The translations under genes and the position numbers were made by a program. This document shows positions 33,657-46,180 of a stretch of DNA of 64,000 bases, piece after piece. Origin of the DNA: Voacanga thouarsii (taxonomy: Eukaryota; Streptophyta; Magnoliopsida; Gentianales; Apocynaceae). The stretch lies in the NCBI GenBank assembly GCA_026120185.1, contig JANUWF010001661.1:620001-684000 (forward strand), given 5' to 3'. The notes beneath the pieces are model-generated. The model saw nothing but the letters and a program-made list of their open reading frames with translations, was not told where the DNA came from and did not search any database. Within the stretch, counting starts at the first letter, position 1. Every line of letters starts with the position of its first letter.

Positions 33657-36643
33657 CTAGGTAAGTCCACAAGTGCCCACCCCTATGGCGTCAAAGTGTC
33701 TCTTGAAGACTCTTTCAGCCAAAGGCTTAGTGAATGGATCCGCTAGATTATTTTCTAAGGCAATATGTTCCACTACAACTTCCCGTCTCTGGATGAAATC
33801 CCAGCTCAGGTGGTACTTCCTCTCGATGTGTTTTCCCTTCTTGTTGTTTCGAGGTTCCTTAGATTGCGATACTACTCCAGTGTTGTCGCAATACATCACA
33901 ATCGGCCTGTCTATATGTGGTACGACTCCAAGTTCTGAAAGGAACTTCCGGAGCCAAACTGCTTCCTTGGATGCCTCCAAAGCTGCCACATACTCTGCTT
34001 CCATGGTTGAGTCAACAATACAAGACTGATTGATACTCCTCCATGAAATTGCTCCTCCAGATAAGGTGAAGACATATCTACTAGTGGATTTTCTCTCATC
34101 TTTATCCGCCTAGAAGTCTGAGTCTGTGTATCCTGTAGGAACCAAATCATCAGCCCTGTAAACCAGCATATAATCTCTCGTTCCCTTGAAGTACTTAAGA
34201 ATATGCTTTACAGCTTGCCAATGAACCTCCCCTGGGTTTGACTGATATCTGCTAACTAAGCCAACGGCAAAGCTAATATCTACTAACTAAGCTAATGGCA
34301 AAGCAGATATCTAGCCTAATACACAGCATGGCGTATATGAGACTTCCCACAGCCGAAGCGTAGGGAATCCTACTCATTCTATCCTTTTCTTCTTGAGACT
34401 TAGGACAGCCATTTGAAGAAAATGACAACCCATGTCTGCAAGGGATTAGAGCTCCCTTGCATGAGTCCATGATGTACTTGGCCAGCATATTGTCAATGTA
34501 TGTTGCTTGGGATAACCCTAACATTCTCTACTTCGTATTTCTAAGAAGCCTAATCCCGAGAATGTAACTGGCTTCTCCCAAGTCCTTCATACTGAATTGA
34601 CTAGACAGCCAAACCTTTGTAGATGACAATATCCCTACATCATTTCCAATGAGTAGAATGTCATCCACATACAGGATAAGAAAAACCACATTAATGCCTT
34701 CAAGTTTCCTATACACACATAGTTCATCTTCGTTTTGAATAAAACCATAAGACTTTACAGTCTCATCAAAACGAATGTTCCATACTCTTGATGACTGCTT
34801 AAGTCTATAAATGGACTTCTTAAGCTTGCAAACCATATGTTCCTGGCCTTCAGCAATGAAGCCTTCCGGTTGGGACATATAGATGTCTTCGCTAAGATGG
34901 CCATTTAAGAATGTCATCTTGACATCCATTTGCCATATCTCGTAGTCATAGTGACATGCGATGGCAAGAAGGATGCGGATGGATTTAAGCATGGCTATCA
35001 GGGAAAAGGTTTCCTCATAGTCGATTCCCTCTTTCTGAGTATACCCTTTCGCCACAAGCCTAGCTTTAAAGGTTTCTACCTTTTCATCCGCTCCCCTCTT
35101 TCTCTTGTATACCCACTTGCACCCAATGGATTTTATCCCTTCAGGTGAAGCTACAAGATCCCAAACCTGATTGAGGTACATAGACTTAATCTCGGCTTTC
35201 ATTGCTTCATGCCACAGATTTGCATCGGCATCAGCAATAGCCTCCTCGTATCTAGTGGGGTCTTGTTCCTGATGGTTGGAGACCAGCTCAAAGGCTTTCC
35301 AGTCCATCTATCCGGAACCCATCTATCCGGAACCCTAGATACTCTCCCACTATGATGAGGCTCTACTTGCACAGGCTCTTGAGGCTGTGCCTCTTCTTGT
35401 TCTACAATCGGGTCAGAAGAAGTTGATTCTGTAGATAACTTCTCCTCAAGTTCCAACATTGTTGAACCTTTAGTGGAAGTACTTTGATCATCTTCCAAGT
35501 ATCTAGCATTGGTACTGACTAGTACCTTTTGCTCCTTAAGATGATAAAAGTAATCTCCATTTGTCCTTTTTGGGTAGCCAACAAAATAGCATATTTCTGA
35601 TCTCGGTTCCAACTTGTCTCCCTTAATCAGTACATAAGTTGGACAACCCCAAATCCTGAGATGATTCAGACTTGGCTTACGCCCAGTCCACATCTCATAG
35701 GGAGTTCTTGGTACTGACTTGGAAGGCATCAAGTTCAGAATATATGCCGCTATCTCCAAGGCATATCCCCAGAAGGACACTAGAAGAGTAGCATGAGACA
35801 TCATGCTTCGGACCATTTCCATCAACGTCCTATTCCCTCTCTCAACTACTCTGTTTTACTGCGGTGTTCTCGGTGCAGAGAGCTGGGATACTATCCCATG
35901 ATGTACCATGTAGTCCTTGAATTCACCTAGGAGGTACTCTCCACCATGATCCGATCGTAAGGTTTTGATTAATTTACCTGTCCGACGCTCCACTTTAGCC
36001 TTAAACTTGTCAAAAGAGTCAGACTTGCGTCTCATCAGGTAAATATAACCATACCTCGTACAATCATCCGCGAAAGTGATGAAGTACTCAAAACCTCCTC
36101 TAGCTGGTGTAGACAATGGACCACACACATCAGTGTGAATAAAACTCAACACCTCATTGGCTCTATCCGCCTTTGGTGTAAATGACCTCTTGGTCATCTT
36201 TCCTATCAGGCATGACTCACACTGAGGCCAACTTTTCAATCTCAATGAGCCCAAAGGCCCATCATGGATTAGCCTCTGAATCCTAGTTGAGTTAACATAA
36301 CTCAACCTTAGATGCCAAAGGTATGAATCATTGATATTGGTCTTTCTCTTCTTAGTTAAAGGTTCAGACTGAGCGTTATTTGATTTGTTGTTAATAGGGT
36401 TTAAAAAGAACAGATTTCCATACATGTGTCCAGTACATAAAATTTCTCCATCTCTACTGATAGAAATACCAGAATGGAAAGATACAAAATATCCTTAATT
36501 TATAAGTTTTGCAACTGAAATCAAATTCTGACAAAATCTAGGTACATATAAAATATCTTTTAAAACCACTATCTTATTACAATAAAAAATAAGATCCATC
36601 TCTCCCACTGCAAGGGCCCAGACTTGTGCTGCATTACCCACGC
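33657..36643 (-). pseudogene. Element A pol: integrase, RT, RNase H
   Basis: Read leftward from 36643. Protease tail and pre-integrase first, then the integrase finger and core at 36425-35856 (LWHLRLSYVNSTRIQRLIHD, CESCLIGKM, IHTDVCGPLSTPARGGFEYF). The integrase C-terminal part is at 35825-35330. RT is at 35307-34528, with the MDVKMTFLNGHLSEDIYMSQ block and catalytic YVDD in FLILYVDDILLIGND. RNase H is at 34150-33657 (MEAEYVAALEASKEAVW, YCDNTGVV, LADPFTKPL). Only a handful of stops and shifts break it: at PQ* near 35856, around 35310, at 34527, near 34270 and at 34110. It is the best preserved pol here together with B's. Confidence 0.93.
34245..34306. repeat. Tandem duplication of about 31 bases in A pol
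   Basis: ATATCTGCTAACTAAGCC...GGCAAAGC is followed at once by ATATCTACTAACTAAGCT...GGCAAAGC. It falls between the RT thumb and RNase H and adds a frame change there. Confidence 0.85.
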
Positions 36644-36648
36644 GTAGC

Positions 36649-38165
36649 TGTTAGAATTCGTGGGCTCCTAAACCCGAAAAACATACACGAATCCCATCCG
36701 AGGATCTAAGTAAATGATTAAGAAGATCGTGGGTTTGCAGATTTACCTCTGTTATGTGTAATCGATATCCTGCAATTCCGATTGTGCTGCTGTACGTGCA
36801 ACCCGAATGATCACCAGACACTGTAGTTGTGCAAACGTCCTCTATCGGATACACACCGCGAACTCACTCGTCACCCGGGGAGTGCTAGTGCCTAGGGATT
36901 TTGAGAAGCTTATTTTTCTGGTGGATGAAGGCACGAATTTTTACAACAAAATTGGCACACAGAAGAAGACGGCTAGGGTTTTTCTTAAAAACCCACTCCG
37001 AACCTCTTAGACTCTAACCCTAATAATATCTTATCGTATTTTAATTTAAATTCAAATTAAATTAAAACTGATACGATAAGATTTTGCCATTATCTCAGTA
37101 ATTTAACTAATTAATTTACCGACTCAGATTCTTATAATCTGGACATCATTCAGATACATTGAATGTGGACATATTTCCAGATTCATTGTATTTGGTAGAT
37201 TTTCTAAGTTTAATTAACTTAGACATGTTTCCAGATTCATCGAATCCGGTTACCAGAAAATAACCTAACAAGTTCGCTTATTGTGTGACCTTATATGTTC
37301 ATTTAACACTGGCAGTGTGCCCAAATCATATTTAAATGGCCTACAAGTTATAAGTGGTTTCTAGCAAAACATTATAACTATCCAGGTTAAATGAAGATCG
37401 GTGATTTCTTTGAACCAAACCATAATTTTATATTTAGTCCTTTTGTCACATTACATCCAGATTAAGCATAAAGCACGGAGCATGTCATCCTTATTAAGCT
37501 TAATCAATTATTTCTTGATTTCATAGTAGACTGTTGAAACAAATGATATCAATATCTTAGATTGATATATTTGAGCACGGCCATGCATTTTAACAATCTA
37601 ACTTATCAAGGGGCACATGGATATCTCTCCCATAATTGAGAGGGACAAATTCCTTCACAATCAATCATATTCCTCTCCTCGATTTATTCTATATCCAACA
37701 GTAGTCTAATTTATTATCTAATTAAAGTCAACCTTAGACAATGTCAAAATATAGAATTTATCAAGTAGAAAACTATGATGAATTTAGGTCAAAGGACTTT
37801 TAATATTATTATGGCTAGAAAGTACTTATGACATGTTCCATGAAGTACTCTCACAGTGGGTCATATCTAATACAATGTTCTCTAACATTTATTTATGTTT
37901 TGACTTGATATCACAAATATCCATGACCAGTAAAACAAAGCCATCCAGTTACAAACATACTAATCTTAATTTATTATTGTTCCAATAATAATAAACGTTC
38001 AGGGACAGATTTAGAATAGTCATTGTATTCATTTACTATCAAGTCACATACTTGATGACCACAAAACAAAACGCACTATTCATGGAAAGGAAAGCCTCAT
38101 ATTATTATATAAAACATAACGACAATAGTATAAGTACAAATTGACTCTAGGGCATATCCCCAACA
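36649..38165 (-). mobile_element. Element B 3' LTR
   Basis: 1517 bases, colinear with 44651-46176. In the stretches I compared there is about one difference per 20-40 bases, and the other copy has a 9-base insertion near 46033. The adjacent PPT AAGTGGGAGAC (- strand, 38166-38176) is typical of copia. Confidence 0.93.
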
Positions 38166-38179
38166 GTCTCCCACTTGCA

Positions 38180-41056
38180 CTAAGACCAATTTGGCATAAG
38201 CCGTAATCCCATTGATCTGGTATGACTATCATGTTTAGACGATGGGAGAGGCTTTGTCAGTGGATCTGCAATATTGTCATCAGTTGATACCTTGCATACT
38301 TTGACGTCTTCTCTATCAACAATTTCTCGAATGAAATGAAAATGTCTAAGTATATGTTTGGATCGCTGATGTGATCTTGGTTCCTTAGCTTGTGCAATGG
38401 CTCTGTTGTTATCACAATAGAGATCCACTGGGTTCACAATGCTAGGAACTACATCTAGTTCTGTAATGAACTTTTTAATCCAAATTGCTTCTTTAGCTAC
38501 AGTTGAGGCAGTTACATACTCAGCTTCTGTAGTAGAATCGACCACGGTGTCTTGCTTTGAACTTTTCTAGCTTACAGCACCTCCATTCAAACAAAATAGA
38601 AAACCTAATTGCGATCTGTAATCATCAATGTCGGACTGAAAACTAGCATCAGTGTAACCATTTACAACTAGCTCGCCTTATTGTCCTCCATAAACTAAGA
38701 ACATATCTTTAGTTCTTCTTAAGTACTTTAGTATGTTCTTGATAGCAGTCCAGTGTGCCTCTCCAGGGTTTGACTGGAACCTACTCGTCATGCTCAATGC
38801 TAATGACACATCGGGTTGAGTACATAACATGGCATACATGATAGACCATATAGCGGAAGCGTATGTTATCTTGTTCATACACTCTTCTTCATCCTTCATA
38901 GAAGGACATTGAGTTTTGCTGAGCTTAATGCCATGTGACATTGGCAAGAATCCTTTCTTAGAGTCTTGCATACTGAACCTTTTTAGTACCTTGTCAACGT
39001 ATGTACTTTGACTTAGTCCAATTAGCTTTCTAGATCTATCTCTATAGATCCTTACACCTAGAATATAGGCAGCTTCACCTAAGTCTTTCATTGAGAAACA
39101 ATTTCCCAACCATGTTTTTACACTTTGTAGAGTTGGGATGTCGTTTCCAATAAGTAAGATGTCATCAACATAAAGTACCAAAAAGACTATTGCATTCTCA
39201 CTTGTTTTCTTATAGACACAAGGCTCATCTTCATTTTTGATAAAGTTAAATTCTTTAATTGCTTCATCAAATCGAAGATTCCAGCTTCGAGATGCTTGCT
39301 TCAATTCATAAATGGATCTTTGAAGCTTGCACACTTTATTAGAATTCAAAGGATTATCAAAACCCTCAGGTTGTGTCATGTACACATCCTCGAGTAAGTC
39401 TCCATTAAGAAATGTAGTTTTGACATCCATTTACCAAATCTCATAATCATAATATGCTGCTATGGCAAGAAGAATTCTAATAGATTTAAGCATTACAACT
39501 GGTGAAAAGGTTTCATCATAGTCTATACCATGAGTTTATTTATAACATTTTGCAACCAGTCGTGCTTTGTAAGTATGCACATTTCCCTCCATGTCTATTT
39601 TCTTTTTGAAAACCCACTCACACCCAATGGTTTTTGAACCTTTAGGTTGATTAACCAAAGTCCAAACTTGGTTATCATACATGGATTTCATCTCAGACTT
39701 CATAGCCTCTAACCATTTTCCAGAGTCAGAACTCTTAATGGCTTCTTGATAGGAAGTGGGCTCATCATTAACCATAAGCTCCACACTGTGATCGTCAGTG
39801 ATGAAAAATTCATATCTCTTAGGTTGTTGACGAACCCTATCAGATCTTCGAGGTCCTTGTTCTATAGAAGTAAGCTCATCTTGAACTTGTGAGCTATCTA
39901 ATCGAGGTTCATTATTCGGTTCAGGTACTAATTGTGGCTCTCGAATCTCATCAAGATGTATTTTACTCCCACTAATTCTTTTGAAAATAAATTCTTTTTC
40001 AGGAAAGAATCCGTTTCGAGCAATAATTACTCTAATTTTTTTTTGGAGATAAAATTGATATCCTTTAGTTTCTTTAGGATACCCCACAAATATGCATTTA
40101 TCCGATTTAGGTGCAAGTTTATCAGATAATAATTGCTTTACATAAACTTCACAACCCCAAATCTTGAGAAATGACAAACTAGGTTATCTCCCAATCCATA
40201 TCTCATATGGCATTTTCTGAACCGATTTAGATGGAACTCGATTTAGTATGAATGCAGCAGTCTCTAGGGCATAACCCCAAAAGGAGATTGGAAGATCAGT
40301 TTGACTCATCATCGATCGAACCATATCTAATAAAGTTCGATTTCTCCATTTAGATACACCATTCTATTGAGGTGTTCCAAGTGGAGTTAATAGGGAGATA
40401 ATTCCACAATTTTTAAGATGCTCGTCAAATTCGTGACCTAAGTATTCACCATCTCGATCTGATCGAAGTGTTTTGATACTTTTGCCAAGCTGATTTTGTA
40501 CTTCATTTTGAAATTCTTTAAATTTCTGGAACGATTCAGATTTGTGTTTCATCAGATACAGATAGCCATATCTGCTAAAATCATCTGTAAAGGTAATAAA
40601 GTTCTGAAATCCTTCTCTAGCATGTGTATTCATTGGTCCACATACATCAGTATGTATTAGGCCCAATAAATCGGTTGCCCTTTCATTTTGTCTCTTACAA
40701 GGCGCTTTAGTCATTTTGCCTAATAAACAAGAATCACATGTTTCGTAAGATTCTAAATCAAACGATTTTAAAAGCCCATCATTATGAAGCTTTGTTATGC
40801 GTTTCTCATTTATATGGCCCAAACGACAATGCCAGAAGTAAGTCTAATTTAAATCATCGGATTTCAATCTCTTAGTATTTATATTATAGACAGCGTTGTT
40901 TGAAGATCCACGAAGATTGAGAATATAGAGCCCATTTGATAATGAAGCATCTCCATAAAAAATGCCGTTTTTATTAATGGAGCAAATGTTATTCCTAATA
41001 ACAAATTCAAAACCTTCTAAATCCAAACAAGAAACTAAAATAATATTCCTACTCAT
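38180..41056 (-). pseudogene. Element B pol: integrase, RT, RNase H
   Basis: Read leftward. Pre-integrase is at 41056-40844. The integrase finger and core are at 40822-40364 (GHINEKRITKLHNDGL, CDSCLLGKM, HTDVCGPMNTHAREGFQNFI) and the C-terminal part is at 40177-39900. RT is at 39770-38900, with KTIGCEWVFKKKID, MDVKTTFLNGDLLEDVYMTQ and catalytic YVDD in FLVLYVDDILLIGND. RNase H is at 38640-38180 (TTEAEYVTASTVAKEAIW, YCDNNRAIAQAKEP, NIADPLTKPLP). Domain order integrase before RT is the copia hallmark. Single stops at about 40363, 40187, 39535, 39430, 38676 and 38567 inactivate it. Confidence 0.94.
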
Positions 41057-42141
41057 AGCAGGAACATAAAATAATTATTCAGTTCTAAAATAAGCCCACT
41101 GGGCAAAATTAATTCAAAAGTTCCTATAGCTACTGCAGCAACTTTTGCTCCATTCGCAACTCGTAGGTCCACCTCGCCTTTTGCCAATGCTCTACTCCTT
41201 TTTAGACCCTGCACATTTACACAAATGTGAGATCCACAACCGGTATCCAATACCCATAAATCAGAAGTAGATAAATTAATTTCTATAACATAAATACCTA
41301 AAGCGGTAGTCTCACTGTCCTTCATTTTCTTTGCTTCCAAATAGAGCTTGCAATTTCTTAACCAATGTCCTTGTTCTCTACAATGGTGGCAAGCTCCCTC
41401 ATTTGGTGTCTTGGCCTTAGGTTTGAGCTTGAATTTGGACTTTGCCTTGTCCTTATCCTTACTAGCCATGACTTTGCCCTTTTGGTTGTTCTTTTTTCCT
41501 TTCCCTTTTTGAACCATTAGAACACTAGGAGTATTCTTCTTAATGTTCAGTTCAACTTGTTTTAGCATCCCATGCAATTCAGTAATGGATTTATCCATAT
41601 TATGCATGTTAAAATTCATGACAAACTGGTCATACTCAGGAGGTAATGAGCCCAAGATCAAATCTGTAGCCATATCATGATTAACAGGAGCACCAACCTT
41701 ATCAAGATGATCAAGATAGCCCTTCATCTTAAGGACATGAGCACTTACCGAGGTGCCAGAAACCATCTTACATGCATTTAACGCCTTGTGAGTTTCAAAT
41801 CTCTCTTGTCGTGCTTGCTCTTAGAACATTTCCTTGAGATGCACAATCATGTCATATGCCTCTGCTTCTTCAAACTGTTTTTGAAGTTCAGAGTTCATGG
41901 TTGCTAGCATGAGGCAAGTAACATCTTTAGAGTCATCTTTGTGCTTACTATAAGCATCCTTTTCAGCTTTTGAGGTGTTATTTACTGGAGCAGGGGGAAT
42001 AGGATTTTCAAGAACATAGAGCCTTTTTTCTTGCTTAAGAACAATTCTTAAGTTTCGTGCCCAATCAAAAAAGTTAGTCCCACTAAGCTTGTCTTTCTCG
42101 AGCACAGATCGCAATGAATTATTCCAACTGTTTGTTGCCAT
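41057..42141 (-). pseudogene. Element B gag-protease
   Basis: The ATG at 42141 opens a copia gag (NSLRSVLEKDKLSGTNFFDW, then ARNLRIVLKQEKRLYVLENP). After one stop at 41820 the frame continues from 41817 with SVSAHVLKMKGYLDHLDKVG, LGSLPPEYDQFVMNF and a Lys-rich tail. An intact zinc knuckle CHHCREQGHWLRNC follows, then the protease DLWVLDTGCGSHICVNVQ with an intact DTG. A frameshift near 41057 leads into pol. Gag forms the virus-like particle, and the protease would cut the polyprotein. Confidence 0.93.
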
Positions 42142-43560
42142 TATCTACATACAAAAAATGCAAAGTAATTAATTTTGGGGCTTTAATGAAAAACTCCCAC
42201 TAAAAACATTTAAACTTTTGAAACTTCAACATTTTGATGTTTCGTAGTGGGAAAAATATATATATTTTTTCATAAATATTTTATTTTAATCATAAGTAAG
42301 CTTTGGCTTTAATCTTATAATTAAATAAAACTTAAATTTTAAATGAGATAGGCATCAAATGTCCCGGCTAATTTATCTCATATAATGCCCTAGGCCTAAA
42401 ACCATTTTGATAGCCCAGTTAAGTCAAACCATATCAAACATATGGAAAACTATTTTCCTTCTTGTCTCACTTAGATAATGAAAAGCATCCTACTTTGGCA
42501 GGAATAACCATATGATGATCCAAGTAATAATAAGTGTTTGATTTTGGAAGGCATTTAACACTTAATTTTTTTAAAAAAATAAAAATTTGATTGTAGTAAG
42601 CATGAAATAATCATATCAAATATGCATGCTAGACATAGATAAAAGTGACATAGCATGGCCCATAACCTATGTTGATCATCACGAGCAAAGTGAAGATCAA
42701 GATGGTCAATCTAGGTATATGAACTCCTTAAGCATTCTCTAATGCCTTGAGCATACTCCTCCTTGGTTGTAATTGTAGGCCGCCATCTTCTTTTACATTG
42801 GATAGTAAAATTAAAATAATTCCTATTCTAGGAAAGCAACACAATTTTACAGCAATGAAAAATGACACGCAGGCCGTATTTAAAAATTACAACTTAAAAC
42901 AACCATAATGTAATCTACTAATCACATTGGGATAAAACGGGCCATGCTATGCACTATTCAAAATAATCCACAACTACAATCAAAACACAAACGAATAACA
43001 CACAACGAACAGTTAGTCGGGGTTCCAAGGGGCAACGCCCCTGGCGGGGTCCAAGGGGTAGCGCCCTTGGCGGTGGTCCCGCTGATCAGTCAGCGGGCGG
43101 GGGTCAAGGGGGCAGCGCCCGAAGGAAAAACGATTTTTCCTTCTCTCATTGAATGAGATTTTGCCTTCCAATTTCTGAATATTAATCAGATTAACATTCA
43201 GACCCCTTAGTAATCATCGCCGTGAAATTTCATATTACAGACAATCTGCGTTCCCCTTTAATCATATTCATACAGATAACATATTATCATGGCCGATTAA
43301 TACAAACAATTCGCAAATATAGAATGGCGGATAGCATGCTTACGATACCTTATCATATTAAAACAGACCAGTTTACAGACAATCTGCAACTAATCTGGTC
43401 TGATCAGGTAACTAAGACGCACATATTAAACCTAATTCAGGCAGTCTACATGCTAAGTATTCTAAAATCATAATCATGAGAATATGCTGATATAAACTGT
43501 TTAAATTCACACACACACACACACACACACATCATACATATCCACACTACGATTAACACA
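42142..43560 (-). mobile_element. Element B leader (gag-proximal part)
   Basis: Untranslated leader between gag and the CACTA insertion. It holds a GC-rich module at 43018-43130 and a (CA)n run at 43507-43531. No open frame here resembles a known domain; the 70- and 83-residue frames at 42944 and 43222 are chance. Confidence 0.8.
43018..43130. repeat. GC-rich hairpin module in B leader
   Basis: Repeated words GGTTCCAAGGGGCAACGCCC, GGTCCAAGGGGTAGCGCCC and GGGTCAAGGGGGCAGCGCCC occur about 35-60 bases apart. Each can fold as GGGGC/GCCCC. GC content is far above the flanks. A GCTGATCAGTCAGC inverted repeat lies between them. Confidence 0.85.
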
Positions 43561-44605
43561 CACTACAAGAAAAATGCACTTTAGCGACGGAAATTAGCGA
43601 CGGCTTTGTTACCGTCGCTAATTTGCGACGGAATAGCGACGGTAAACAAAAATTTTTAATTTAAATTTATTTTTTAAAAATTTGTCAGAAGCCATAGCTA
43701 ATCCCTCGCCAATTAGCTAGGGATTAGCTAGTCCCTCGCTAACTAGCGAGGGACTAGCTAATCCCTCGCTAATTGGTGAGGGATTAGCTACTACGTAGCT
43801 AATCCCTTGCTAATTAGCGAGTGATTAACTACGGTAAATGAAATTAACACTAATACTAATTAATTGTTCAAATGCCGTAGCTAATCCCTCGCTAATTAGC
43901 AAGGGATTAGCTATGACATACGTAATTAGAACTTACACTAAATTAATTGAAAATGCCGTAGCTAATCCCTCACTAATTAGCGAGGGATTAGCTACGGTAT
44001 CGTAATTAACACTAATACTAATCAAAGCCGTAGCTAATCCCTCGCTAATTAGCAAGGGATTAGCTACAGCTTATTGTCCCTCGCTAATTAGCAAGGGATT
44101 AGCTACGGCTTCAGAATCCCTCGCTAATCCGTCGCTAATTTACAAAAAAAAAAAAACTATATAATTAATATAAAGAACAAAAAATCAAAAGAATATCAAT
44201 AGCCTAGTGGTGGAGCACGTGCTCCCCCACAACAAGGACGCGGGTTTGACCCCGTGTCCGACATAATCTCAAAAAATTATTTGGCGGGTCGGGTCGGGTC
44301 AGTGGTCGGACCGAACCAGTTATGCCGGGTCTTGACTAATTTATTTTTTTTAAATAAAATTTGTTGGCCGTCGCTAATCCGTCACTAAATTTAGCGACGG
44401 ATTAGCAACGACCTTAATTGCAAATTTAATTATAAATATCATTACTTAATATCCGTCGCTAATCTGTCGCTATTAGCGACGGATTTTTGGTCCGTCGCTA
44501 TTTGCGACGCCAGTCTTAGCGAGGGTAAAAATCCGTCGCTAAACTTAATTAGCGACGGATTAGCGACGGATTTGACCGTCGCTAAATTGTTGTTTTCTTG
44601 TAGTG
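43561..44605. mobile_element. Non-autonomous CACTA (En/Spm-type) element
   Basis: The terminal inverted repeats CACTACAAGAAAA and TTTTCTTGTAGTG are flanked by an exact 3-base TSD ACA (43558-43560 and 44606-44608). Subterminal regions carry many TTAGCGACGG/CCGTCGCTAA words in both orientations, the typical transposase-binding arrangement. The centre has about six copies of a hairpin built on GTAGCTAATCCCTCGCTAAT and its complement. At 1045 bases with no transposase frame, it depends on an autonomous partner. It lies about 30 bases from element B's PBS. Confidence 0.95.
44199..44262 (+). other. tRNA-like box A/box B stretch in CACTA
   Basis: TAGCCTAGTGGTGGAGC (box A-like) is followed after 30 bases by GCGGGTTTGACCCCG (box B-like; T-stem CGGG/CCCG, loop TTTGAC). 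The spacing suits a tRNA or tRNA-derived SINE head. No convincing acceptor stem is seen, so it is not a working tRNA gene. Confidence 0.6.
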
Positions 44606-44636
44606 ACAGATGAATCAACCTAATCGTTTAGCAAGT

Positions 44637-44649
44637 TGCTCTAATACCA
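44637..44649 (-). promoter_or_regulatory. Element B primer-binding site
   Basis: TGGTATTAGAGCA on the - strand lies one base from the 5' LTR. It differs at one base from the Met-tRNA site TGGTATCAGAGC. Confidence 0.88.
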
Positions 44650-44650
44650 C

Positions 44651-46176
44651 TATTAGAATTCGTGGACTCCTAAACCTGGAAAACATCCACGAATCCTTTT
44701 CGAGGATCCAAGTAAACGATTAAGAAGATCGTAGGTTTGCAGATTTACCTCTGTTATGTGCAATCGATATCCTTTAGTTGCGATTGTGCTGCTGTGCGTG
44801 CAACCCGAATGATTACCAGACGCTGCAGTTGTGCGAACGTCTTCTATCAGATACACACCACGAACTCACTCGTCACCCGGGGAGTGCTGGCACCTAGGGT
44901 TTTTGAGAAGCTTATTTTTCTGGTGGATGAAGGCACGAATTTTTACAACAGAATTGGCACACACAAGAAGATGGCTAGGGTTTTTCTTAAAAACCCACTC
45001 CGAACCTCTTAGAGTCCAACCCTAATAATATCTTATCGTATTTTAATTTAAATTCAAATTAAATTAAAAATGATATGATAAGATTCTGCCATTATCTTGG
45101 TAATTTAACTAATTAATTTACCGAGTCAGATTCTTATAATCTGGACATCATTCAGATACATCGAATGTGGACATATTTCCAGATTTATTGTACCTGGTAG
45201 ATTTTCTAAGTTCGATTAACTTAGACATGTTTCCAGATTCATCGAATCCGGTTACCAGAAAATAACCTAACAAGTTCGCTTATTGTGTGACCTTATATGT
45301 TCATTTAACACTGGCAGTGTGCCCAAATCATATTTAAATGGCCCACAAGTTATAAGCGATTTCTAGTAAAATATTATAACTATCCAGGTTAAATGAAGAT
45401 CGGTGATTTCTTTGAACCAAACCATAATTTTATATTTAGTCCTTTTGTCACATGATATCCAGATTAAGCATAAGGCATGGAGCATGTCATCCTTATTAAG
45501 CTCAATCAATTATTTCTTGATTTCATAGTAGATTGTTGAAACAAATGATATCAATATCTTAGATTGATATATTTGAGCACGGCCATGCATTTTAACAGTC
45601 TAACTTATCAAGGGGCCCATGGATATCTTTCCCATAATTGAGAGGGACAAATTCCTTCACAATCAATCATATTCCTCTCCTCGATTTATTCTATATCCAA
45701 CAATAGTCTAATTTATTATCTAATTAAAGACAACTTTAGACAATGTCAAAATATAGAATGTATCAAGTAGGAACCTATCATGAATTTAGGTCAAAGGACT
45801 TTTAATATTATTATGGCTAGAAAGTACTTATGACATGTTCCATGAAGTACTCTCACAGTGGGTCATATCCAATACAATGTTCTCTAACATTTATTTATGT
45901 TTTGACTTGATATCACAAATATCCATGACCAGTAAAACAAAGCCATCCAGTTACAAACATACTTATCTTATTTTATTATTTTTCCAATAATAATAAACGA
46001 TCAAGGACAGATTTAGAATAGTCATTGTATTCATTGTTGGGTTTTACTATCAAGTCACGTACTTGATGACCACAAAACAAAATGCACTATTTATAGAAAG
46101 GAAAGCCTCATATTATTATATAAAACATAACGACAATAGTATAAGTACAAATTGACTCTAGGGCATATCCCCAACA
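44651..46176 (-). mobile_element. Element B 5' LTR
   Basis: 1526 bases, colinear with the 3' LTR. Its inner end reads CTAATA where the 3' LTR has CTAACA, so the terminal CA has decayed. Frames at 44653-45025 are LTR sequence only. Confidence 0.93.
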
Positions 46177-46180
46177 TAGC

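Larger units (their letters stand above)
36649..46176 (-). mobile_element. Element B: copia retrotransposon, - strand, nested in A
   Basis: The LTRs 36649-38165 and 44651-46176 run TGTTGGGG...TCTAACA in element sense. TAGC flanks both sides (36645-36648 and 46177-46180), a likely TSD of which four bases match. The PBS is at 44637-44649 and the PPT at 38166-38176. Gag is at 41057-42141 and pol at 38180-41056. Excising B joins A's protease region. Its LTRs look very similar to each other, so it is among the younger insertions. A CACTA element sits in its leader. Confidence 0.94.

Noticed and set aside
33673..34029. 118-residue + strand frame
   Set aside because: It is the antisense of A RNase H, whose motifs read clearly on the - strand.
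44199..44262. Functional tRNA gene
   Set aside because: Box A and B resemble a tRNA, but there is no acceptor stem or sound anticodon arm, and it lies inside a transposon.
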